Shown here: piece by piece, positions 7,243-12,545 of the stretch
How positions within the stretch are numbered: position 1 is the stretch's first letter
Layout: the number at the start of each line of letters is the position of its first letter
From: Bifidobacterium breve
GTDB taxonomy: Bacteria; Actinomycetota; Actinomycetes; S36-B12
DNA length: 13,474 bases
Direction of reading: 5' to 3'
Assembly (NCBI GenBank): GCA_945900705.1
Contig: CAMDKJ010000029.1
Coordinates: 1-13,474 of the forward strand
Translations under genes and position numbers: made by a program
Notes under the pieces: generated by a model
Database searches by the model: none
The model's input: the letters and a program-made list of their open reading frames with translations, nothing else
Told to the model about the DNA's origin: nothing

Positions 7243-8076
7243 ATGTCAGCGCTTTTCGCCGAGTACGGTGTCGTGGTGACCGCAAACGTGAGTGAACTAG
7301 CGGCGAAGTGGAGCACCGACCTAGCATCCTGGGCTATTCCCGATGAAATCTTGAGCCAGGTAACTACCCCACCTTGGGTTCATCCCGTGGCGATGTTCAC
7401 TGTTGACGACATCATCCCGGATTCAATGTCGCATCAAGTTGCTCGAGTGGTGCTGCCGGCGGGGGGCAGTGTGCTCGATGTTGGGAGCGGTGGTGGGCGC
7501 GAAGCATTTGCACTGGTACCTCCCGCAGGCACCGTCATCGCTGTCGATCATCAGCAGGGCATGCTGGACGAGTTTGCGAAAGCCGCTGCGCAGCGCGAGG
7601 TGCGGCACGAGGAGTTTCTTGGCGATTGGCCGGCGGTTGCGGGCGAAGTTCCCAAAGCTGATGTGGTGGTGTGTCACCACGTGGCATTCAATGTTGCTGC
7701 GATTGTGGCGTTCTTGCAGGCGCTAAATACGCACGCGCACCGACGAGTGGTGCTGGAGATTCCATTTCAGCATCCACTTACTCATCTAAACCCGCTCTGG
7801 AAGACTTTTTGGGATCTAGATCGGCCTACCCAGCCGACGGCAGAAGACTTGTGTGCAATCGCTAGGGCGATGGGATTCGATGCTCGGTTGGAGATTTGGC
7901 TGGATGAGACTTGGGGCAAGAGGGTGGCCTTGCCCGAGGGGGAGCGCATTAAGTTCGCCCGCATCCGGCTTTGCCTGAATGAAGACCGTGATGCGGAGGT
8001 GGCGGCGGCACTTATTCAGCAAGTGGATGACCAGCCAAGGCGGGTAGCCACCATCTGGTGGGATGTCTCGGCTTAG
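7243..8076 (+). CDS. class I SAM-dependent methyltransferase
   Basis: About 277 residues. The SAM-binding motif I is VLDVGSGGG (about residues 77-85), followed by the motif II acidic strand end VIAVDHQQG about 14 residues later. DVVVCHHVAFNV and RRVVLEIPFQHP are the following Rossmann strands. The C-terminal half, with FARIRLCLNEDRD and RRVATIWWD, matches a group of actinobacterial methyltransferases of unknown substrate, so I do not name one. The start is uncertain. The frame is open from 7180, which would overlap the divergent DUF3159 gene. ATG 7243 is taken, but GTG 7288 (VSELAAKWSTDLASWAIPDEI) would also give a normal protein, and residues before it look poorly conserved. The TAG stop is 8 bases before the next gene. 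Confidence 0.85.
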   Translation: MSALFAEYGVVVTANVSELAAKWSTDLASWAIPDEILSQVTTPPWVHPVAMFTVDDIIPDSMSHQVARVVLPAGGSVLDVGSGGGREAFALVPPAGTVIAVDHQQGMLDEFAKAAAQREVRHEEFLGDWPAVAGEVPKADVVVCHHVAFNVAAIVAFLQALNTHAHRRVVLEIPFQHPLTHLNPLWKTFWDLDRPTQPTAEDLCAIARAMGFDARLEIWLDETWGKRVALPEGERIKFARIRLCLNEDRDAEVAAALIQQVDDQPRRVATIWWDVSA

Positions 8077-8084
8077 ATGTGTTC

Positions 8085-9323
8085 ATGACATCTGCGAAAG
8101 CCGTGGCCTATGACGTAGATCGTATTCGCGCCCGCATTCCGGCTCTGGCTGGTGGAGTGGCGTATTTTGATGGCCCCGGTGGCACCCAAACCCCAGATCT
8201 AGTTGCGGCGGCGATTGCGTCGGCGCTAACCAACCCGCTGTCGAATCGGGCACGTGTTACCGGAGCCGAGATTAATGCCGATGACATCACGCTAGCCGCT
8301 AGGCAAGCAGGTGCTGACCTCGTCAACGGCGATCCGCTCGGGATCGCATTTGGGCGCAGCATGACAGATATCACTTTTGATATTGCTCGCACTTTGGCCC
8401 AAGGTTGGGGGCCGGGGGACGAAATTGTTGTTACCCGACTTGATCATGATGGAAATGTGCGGCCTTGGGTTACTTATGCGCAGCGCTCAGGTGCCACCCT
8501 TCGTTGGGTCGATTTTGATAAGGCGACCGGAGTATTGGCGCTCGAGGACGTCACGAAATTACTCAACGCGAATACGCGGCTGGTTGCTATCACCGGTGCA
8601 TCAAATCTCTTGGGTACCCGGCCAGATCTAGTCGCGATCGGGAAAGCGGTGCATCAGACGCAGGCGCTCTTCTATGTTGATGGAGTGCACCTAACCGCAC
8701 ATGCACCGGTCGACATGCAGGCCATCGGGGCAGATTTCTACGTCTGCTCGCCATATAAATTCCTCGGTCCCCACATCGGGATGCTCGCGGCCTCACCTGC
8801 ACTTCTTGAGACATTGCACCCTGACAAGTTGCGTCCGAGCACCGAGTCGGTGCCCGAGCGCCTCGAGCTTGGCACCCTGCAATATGAGTTACTTGCCGGG
8901 ATTACGGCCGCGGTTGACGTGCTCGCGGATCTGGTGCCCGGTGATGAAACTACGATGAATCGTCGCGACCGAGTTGTGCGTTCAATGACGGCCCTTGAGG
9001 CTTATGAAGATGAACTGCATGTTTATTTGCGCGCCGGGTTGGAGTCGGTTCCTGGTATCCGGCTTTATTGCCACGCACCACACCGTACGCCGACAGAACT
9101 TTTCAGCATTGATGGTGTTGACAGCGAACAAATTTATCTAACTTTGTCGGGGTTGGGAGTCAATGCACCGGCAAGTTCGTTCTACGCCATTGAGGCCGCT
9201 GACTGGATTGGGCTGGGGGAGCCGGGTGCGGTTCGAGTCGGATTGGCGCCTTACACCAACCACGATGACGTTGACCGACTCATAGCTGGGCTGCGCGATA
9301 TTGCAAGCGACGCTGCAGCGTAA
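8085..9323 (+). CDS. cysteine desulfurase-like class V aminotransferase (VC1184-type subfamily)
   Basis: A 412-residue PLP enzyme. Early YFDGPGGTQTP, then NPLSNRARVTG, the TRLDHDGNVRPW segment that stacks on the cofactor (His121), the VDGVHLTAH acidic/His site (Asp199), and the SPYKFLGPH motif with Lys225 as the likely Schiff-base lysine fit the VC1184-type subfamily of SufS/IscS-like proteins. These resemble desulfurases but their true reaction is not established, so I do not call it sufS or iscS. No SUF or ISC assembly genes are nearby. The frame extends upstream to 8058, overlapping the methyltransferase; ATG 8085, just after the upstream stop, gives the usual N terminus. Probably co-transcribed with the methyltransferase before it and the acetyltransferase after it. 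Confidence 0.88.
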   Translation: MTSAKAVAYDVDRIRARIPALAGGVAYFDGPGGTQTPDLVAAAIASALTNPLSNRARVTGAEINADDITLAARQAGADLVNGDPLGIAFGRSMTDITFDIARTLAQGWGPGDEIVVTRLDHDGNVRPWVTYAQRSGATLRWVDFDKATGVLALEDVTKLLNANTRLVAITGASNLLGTRPDLVAIGKAVHQTQALFYVDGVHLTAHAPVDMQAIGADFYVCSPYKFLGPHIGMLAASPALLETLHPDKLRPSTESVPERLELGTLQYELLAGITAAVDVLADLVPGDETTMNRRDRVVRSMTALEAYEDELHVYLRAGLESVPGIRLYCHAPHRTPTELFSIDGVDSEQIYLTLSGLGVNAPASSFYAIEAADWIGLGEPGAVRVGLAPYTNHDDVDRLIAGLRDIASDAAA

Positions 9324-9335
9324 GTAGGTGCTTCG

Positions 9336-9884
9336 ATGACACTTGTTGACCAGGGCCACCCCGGCGCGCGTGCCGTGACGGTCTGGACATTGCAACTACT
9401 TGACCCCGCAGAGGTAGTGCCCGGTCGGTTACCGACATTTGCTGTTGAGTGGCAACGGGTCGATGGCGACAAGGCCGAACTCAGCGCCGATCTCTATGAG
9501 CGCGTTGGTCGAGCGTGGGGTTGGGTTGATCGCATCGATTGGACTAGCGCGGAGTGGGCCGGGTGGGCCAACCGTGAAACCCTTCACCTGTTCGTCGTGC
9601 GGGTCGACGGTGAAATATGCGGATACGTAGAACTTGACCAGCAGGGGTCAAATGTTGAGGTTGCCTTCTTTGGGTTACTTGCGGATTTCATCGGCAAAGG
9701 GATCGGCGGCTGGCTGCTGGGCCAGGGCCTACGCGAAGCCTGGCTGCTACCAGGTGTTGAGCGGGTCTGGGTGCACACCTGCGATTTAGATGCCCCGACC
9801 GCACTTACTAACTATCAGGCACGCGGCTTTGTGATCACTGACACAGCCATTGAATGGCGGCTTCCGCTACTCCCTGAATGCTGA
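9336..9884 (+). CDS. GNAT-family N-acetyltransferase
   Basis: A 182-residue protein with the acetyl-CoA binding motif A, FIGKGIGGWLL (residues 119-128), preceded by the beta4 strand VEVAFFGLL and followed by beta5 VERVWVHTCDLDAPTALTNYQARGF, the typical GNAT motif B. LFVVRVDGEICGYVEL is the paired strand before it. The substrate cannot be inferred. The ATG lies 12 bases after the aminotransferase stop and is preceded by GTAGGTG, a plausible ribosome site. It probably belongs to the same transcript. The stop is TGA, showing that TGA ends translation in an intact gene directly upstream of the VKOR gene that carries an internal TGA. Confidence 0.88.
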   Translation: MTLVDQGHPGARAVTVWTLQLLDPAEVVPGRLPTFAVEWQRVDGDKAELSADLYERVGRAWGWVDRIDWTSAEWAGWANRETLHLFVVRVDGEICGYVELDQQGSNVEVAFFGLLADFIGKGIGGWLLGQGLREAWLLPGVERVWVHTCDLDAPTALTNYQARGFVITDTAIEWRLPLLPEC

Positions 9885-9893
9885 CCGCGCCTT

Positions 9894-9901
9894 GGGGTGA
9901 T
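9894..9901 (+). promoter_or_regulatory. Shine-Dalgarno sequence that fixes the VKOR start
   Basis: GGGGTGAT closely resembles the 16S-complementary GAGGTGAT and stands 10 bases before the ATG at 9912. The longer frame starting at GTG 9897 would begin inside this site, so ATG 9912 is preferred. Confidence 0.6.
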
Positions 9902-9911
9902 ATCAATAGGT

Positions 9912-10484
9912 ATGTCCCGTGCCACTCCTTGGATCTTGACCGTCGGCGGCGGCCTCGGCCTGCTCGCATCATTCGAACTTATTGTTGACAAGCTCGCCCT
10001 GCTCGCCGACCCGGATGCCGTGCTGTCCTGCGATATCAACCCGGTGGTTTCCTGCGGATCGGTGATACTGACCGAACAGGGATCTGCATTTGGTTTCGCG
10101 AACCCGATCCTTGGGTTGGTGGGGTTTGCGGTTGTTGTCACCCTCGGGGTGTTGGCCATCGCCAAAGTGGAGTTACCGCGTTGGGTCTGGATTGGGCTGA
10201 ATATCGGCGCCCTCTTCGGGGTGGCTTTCATGATCTGGCTGATGCTGCAAAGCCTTTATGTCATTGGGGCATTGTGCCCTTGGTGAATGCTGATCTGGGC
10301 AGTCACTATTTTGATTTTCTGGAATGTCACGGTCGATAACCTGGTGAGCGGCCGGATCAACCTGGGTTCTGGGGTGGCCGAAATCGCCGGGGCCTTGCGC
10401 TGGTTCTTGGTTGCCGGCACCTACCTGATCATCGCGGGTCTAATCTTCGTGCGCTGGATGGATTTTTGGCTGGGCCGCGGCTGA
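9912..10484 (+). CDS. vitamin K epoxide reductase (VKOR) family protein with in-frame TGA at the catalytic cysteine
   Basis: A membrane disulfide-forming enzyme that passes electrons from periplasmic thiol oxidases to quinones; in actinobacteria it replaces DsbB. Reading through one TGA gives 190 residues. The loop cysteines are Cys40 and Cys48 in SCDINPVVSCGSV, with the same spacing as in mycobacterial VKOR. Membrane helices are about 7-31, 60-80, 86-108, 112-140 and 155-180. The active-site segment reads LYVIGALCPW-TGA-MLIWAVTI: Cys122 is present and the TGA (codon 125) replaces the second cysteine of CPWC. Downstream residues (WAVTILIFWNVTVDN, final helix, FWLGRG) continue normal VKOR sequence in the same frame without any other stop. 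Possible explanations are a selenocysteine codon, a recent nonsense mutation or a sequencing error. Without decoding, the product ends just after Pro-Trp and would lack the CXXC second residue and last helix. Family identity is firm; the decoding is open. Confidence 0.85.
10281..10326 (+). promoter_or_regulatory. weak candidate SECIS-like hairpins around and after the VKOR TGA
   Basis: Two foldings are possible by eye. In the first, 10281-10286 pairs with 10303-10308 (six pairs including one G-U, with the TGA inside the stem), then a three-base bulge, CTG 10290-10292 pairs with CAG 10300-10302 around the loop ATCTGGG; the loop is only about 6 bases from the TGA, closer than usual for bacterial SECIS. 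In the second, 10307-10312 pairs with 10321-10326 (six pairs, three of them G-U) around the loop GATTTTCT. That loop starts about 26 bases after the TGA and begins with G, as the bacterial SECIS model expects, but the stem is weak. Neither is convincing alone. Confidence 0.2.
10284..10286 (+). other. in-frame TGA in the CXXC motif of VKOR: candidate selenocysteine codon
   Basis: The TGA occupies the second cysteine position of the CPWC motif and is followed at once by ATG, which is the methionine usual after CPxC in this family rather than evidence of a restart. A cysteine codon (TGC or TGT) differs from TGA by one base. Translation resumes in the same frame for 65 conserved codons. Confidence 0.45.
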
Positions 10485-10491
10485 TGCAATA

Positions 10492-10512
10492 GTGGTATCA
10501 CTGTGGTATCAT
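10492..10512 (+). promoter_or_regulatory. tandem-repeat operator and -10 element of the toxin-antitoxin operon
   Basis: GTGGTATCA occurs twice, at 10492-10500 and 10503-10511, as direct repeats with an 11-base period, about one helical turn. The second copy contains TATCAT (10507-10512), a good TANNNT -10 element lying 6 bases before the ATG at 10519, so the mRNA is probably leaderless. Ribbon-helix-helix antitoxins usually bind tandem sites over their own promoter; placing the repeats over the -10 fits autorepression. No clear -35 hexamer is seen. Confidence 0.55.
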
Positions 10513-10518
10513 TTCGGC

Positions 10519-10722
10519 ATGGCAATGACATTGCGGCTTCAGGACGACGAAGTACAGGCTTTGAGTGCGCAGGCTGCTCGAGAGCAAAGGTCTCGTCAGG
10601 AGATCGTAAGACAGGCAGTGCGTGAATATATAGAACGCAATGGGCGCCAGCAGTTGCTGGATGAAATTCTTGACGGTGAGCTGCCAAGGTACGCCGAGGC
10701 CCTTGAGCGGCTAGGGCAGTGA
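10519..10722 (+). CDS. ribbon-helix-helix (CopG/Arc-type) antitoxin
   Basis: A 67-residue protein. An N-terminal beta strand (MTLRLQDD), then helix A (EVQALSAQAAREQ) and, after RSRQ, helix B (EIVRQAVREYIERN) give the ribbon-helix-helix DNA-binding fold; the acidic and leucine-rich C-terminal part (about 43-67: LLDEILDGELPRYAEALERLGQ) is the likely toxin-binding tail. The frame is open from GTG 10492, but that segment is the repeated operator and promoter; ATG 10519 gives the canonical fold, and a -10 element 6 bases before it suggests a leaderless start. The TGA stop overlaps the toxin's GTG start (GTGA), so the two are translationally coupled. It should neutralise the Doc-type toxin and repress the operon. 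Confidence 0.88.
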   Translation: MAMTLRLQDDEVQALSAQAAREQRSRQEIVRQAVREYIERNGRQQLLDEILDGELPRYAEALERLGQ

Positions 10723-11096
10723 TTTACCTTTCCTATGAAGAGCTCATGTATGTCGCGCAACGAACACTTGGTGCACCGCCTCTAGTACGCGATGCGGGCT
10801 TACTCGAGTCAGCACTTGCGCGCCCCCAAGCGAGCGTTTTTGGCTCAGATGCTTACCCTGAATGGCCCGAAAAAGCCGCTGCATTGCTGCACTCCTTGGC
10901 GAAGAACCACGCACTCGTTGATGGCAATAAACGATTGGCGCTAGCGGCCACGATCTCTTTTTTGGGTATGAATGGATTTCGTTTTACTTTGACCAATGAC
11001 GAGGCGTATGACTTCGTAATTGCAGTTGTTACCGGAGAGCTTGCAGATGTAGCTGACATCGCGGCGGTAATTCGAGCTAAGACCGAACCTCGTTAG
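10719..11096 (+). CDS. doc: Doc-type toxin, death-on-curing family (Fic fold)
   Basis: A 125-residue Fic-fold toxin. The core motif is HALVDGNKR (residues 64-72), matching the Doc form HxFx(D/N)GNKR, with catalytic His64, phosphate-binding Asp68-Gly-Asn70 and Lys71-Arg72; the Phe usual at the third position is Leu. The start IYLSYEELMYVAQ, the RDAGLLESALARPQ segment and TISFLGMNGFRF are typical of the family. Phage P1 Doc phosphorylates elongation factor Tu and stops translation; that activity is inferred for this one. The GTG start overlaps the antitoxin stop. The last 20 bases overlap the 3' end of the convergent cytochrome b gene. All key residues are present, so it looks active. The usual P1 partner is Phd; here the partner is a ribbon-helix-helix protein. 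Confidence 0.9.
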   Translation: MIYLSYEELMYVAQRTLGAPPLVRDAGLLESALARPQASVFGSDAYPEWPEKAAALLHSLAKNHALVDGNKRLALAATISFLGMNGFRFTLTNDEAYDFVIAVVTGELADVADIAAVIRAKTEPR

Positions 11097-11691
11097 CCCA
11101 CTCACCGTGCTCTTTCTCGGCCCACTCAACCGGCACTGAGCCGGTAAGCATGCCTGTGCGTGCGGTGGCGTCACCGTATGCCATCCACATGTGACCGGCT
11201 GTGGCAATAGCGACCAGTAGCGCCAACCAGTCATGAACAAATGTGGACCCGGTGCGAAGATCGTCGGGGAAGAAACGGTTGAAGTACATCACCAGGCCGG
11301 TGCCCAGCAGCACGATAATGGATCCGAGCACAAAAGCCGAGTTGAGTTTTTGCCCAGCGTTGAATTTACCCACCGGTATTTCACCATTACGCCGCTTGCG
11401 GGTGCGTAGCCATTTCCAGTCATTGGGCGAAAAACGATTAAGGCGGCGGAGGTCTTGGCGAAATGCCCAAAAGAAACAGGCAACAATGATTGGGATAGGC
11501 AAGAGGAAACCCGCGATTATGTGCGTATTGCGCATCAGTGGGCGGTAGCCGATAACGGCACTAGCGCCCGGGAGGTAAAGCACCGCGGCGGTTATCAGCA
11601 GCACACCCATCAAGATGCCTAAGGTGCGGTGTGTCCAGCGCTCGGCCGTGGTGAAACGCAAAATGTTTCCCGGGTCAGGTGATTGGTTCAT
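11077..11691 (-). CDS. cytochrome b membrane protein, electron partner of the molybdo-enzyme
   Basis: A 204-residue membrane protein with four hydrophobic helices at about 22-42, 54-77, 116-136 and 150-170. Histidines suited to haem b binding are His21 in RWTHRTLG, His57 in RNTHIIAGF, His153 in FVHDWLAL and His167 in ATAGHMWMAYGD. This is the pattern of the formate-dehydrogenase-gamma / cytochrome b561-like membrane subunits. Between helices 2 and 3 lies a basic loop (RTRKRRNGEIPVGKF), probably cytosolic. Its ATG overlaps the end of the upstream molybdopterin oxidoreductase by 17 bases, so the pair is almost certainly co-translated, and the cytochrome should exchange electrons between the exported molybdenum domain and the quinone pool. 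Its 3' end overlaps the doc gene by 20 bases. Confidence 0.87.
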   Translation of the reverse strand: MNQSPDPGNILRFTTAERWTHRTLGILMGVLLITAAVLYLPGASAVIGYRPLMRNTHIIAGFLLPIPIIVACFFWAFRQDLRRLNRFSPNDWKWLRTRKRRNGEIPVGKFNAGQKLNSAFVLGSIIVLLGTGLVMYFNRFFPDDLRTGSTFVHDWLALLVAIATAGHMWMAYGDATARTGMLTGSVPVEWAEKEHGEWANEVRS

Positions 11692-12397
11692 CGCTCATCC
11701 CATTTGAGTTGCCAACCCAAGCATCAACCGCATATCCACGTTCTTCCCAATAGCCGGGCACGACTTTTTCGCCTACCTCGATACCCGAAAGCCACTTCAG
11801 GGATTTGTAGCCGTACATCGGTGCGACATATAAACGAACAGGTGCACCGTGTTCTTCGGCAAGAGGTTGGCCGAACATGGTGGTGGCAACCAATATATCC
11901 GGGCGAAGGCCCTGTTCCATTGTCAACGACTCGGTGTAGGCGCCGTCAAATGAGGTGAAACGTAAAGCTTCGGCTGTTAAGTCAGCGCCTGCAGCATTAA
12001 GCACGTCACTGAGCAAAACACCTGACCAGGGCACGTCATCGACACGCCAACCGGTTACGCACTGGAAGTCTTTCGTCATACCCGTTTGCGGTAATTCAGT
12101 GAGATCTGCAAGTGACAAGGAAAGCGGGCTACTGACTAACCCGGTAACGGTGAGCCGGTATTTATCCGCGTCATATTCCGGGTACCCATTAGTGACGGTG
12201 TAGATACGGAAACCACCGGTGCCCGGTAGTACACCCGATAGGCCGGGGGCGGCGGTGGCGACGGTGGAGTTCACCGCTTGCGAAGCGGTGCGGCCAAAGA
12301 CGATGCCCAACGCACCCAAGCCGATCATGCCGAGCACAATGCGGCGCCCGACTGGTGCACCCCGCGGTGCCAGCTGTGCTTCCTTCGGCTCTTCCAT
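11675..12397 (-). CDS. molybdopterin-dependent oxidoreductase, sulfite-oxidase fold, exported
   Basis: A 240-residue protein of the sulfite oxidase / YedY (MsrP) superfamily. Near the N terminus GRRIVLGMIGLGALGIVFG (residues 17-35) combines a twin arginine with a hydrophobic stretch, a probable Tat signal or membrane anchor, as expected for an exported molybdoprotein. The molybdenum-ligating cysteine is Cys113 in DFQCVTGW, followed by the family motif VDDVPWSGVLLSDVL. GAPVRLYVAPMYGYKSLKWLSGIE (about 185-208) is the C-terminal cofactor-binding signature. The dimerisation domain of true sulfite oxidases is missing, as in MsrP. The frame runs back to 12865, but that part is antisense to the secreted protein gene; ATG 12397 is chosen, ATG 12415 is possible. 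Substrate unknown: sulfoxide reduction by analogy with MsrPQ is one idea. The TGA stop overlaps the cytochrome gene. Confidence 0.88.
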   Translation of the reverse strand: MEEPKEAQLAPRGAPVGRRIVLGMIGLGALGIVFGRTASQAVNSTVATAAPGLSGVLPGTGGFRIYTVTNGYPEYDADKYRLTVTGLVSSPLSLSLADLTELPQTGMTKDFQCVTGWRVDDVPWSGVLLSDVLNAAGADLTAEALRFTSFDGAYTESLTMEQGLRPDILVATTMFGQPLAEEHGAPVRLYVAPMYGYKSLKWLSGIEVGEKVVPGYWEERGYAVDAWVGNSNGMSDEPIT

Positions 12398-12545
12398 CCC
12401 ACTATGGGAACACATCCTTGGCGGGACGGCCACCGGAATCGCCATGCGGCGCGAAAATGCGATTTCTTCTTCGTTTGGCTCAGGCCGTCGATTCTCCCGG
12501 GATACCATAAAAATTCCGTTCGGTGGCTCTATTGAGGAGTATTCG
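12398..12545. promoter_or_regulatory. divergent intergenic region between molybdo-enzyme and secreted-protein genes
   Basis: This 148-base gap should hold both promoters. On the plus strand TACCAT at 12503-12508 fits a -10 pattern, immediately after an 8-base palindrome TCCCGGGA (12495-12502) that could be an operator. No matching -35 hexamer is clear. On the minus strand I see no convincing promoter. Confidence 0.3.
12534..12539 (+). promoter_or_regulatory. Shine-Dalgarno sequence of the secreted-protein gene
   Basis: GAGGAG lies 6 bases before the ATG at 12546, the strongest ribosome site in the window, and settles the start of the last gene. Confidence 0.75.

Noticed and set aside
10287..10484. 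Separate small gene starting at the ATG right after the VKOR TGA
   Set aside because: Its sequence is the natural C-terminal continuation of VKOR, the ATG is the family methionine after CPxC, and there is no Shine-Dalgarno sequence for it.
9897..10484. Genome-wide reassignment of UGA as an explanation for the VKOR TGA
   Set aside because: malQ, GNAT, the antitoxin, the molybdo-enzyme and the VKOR gene itself all end at TGA at the expected protein lengths, so UGA still works as a stop.
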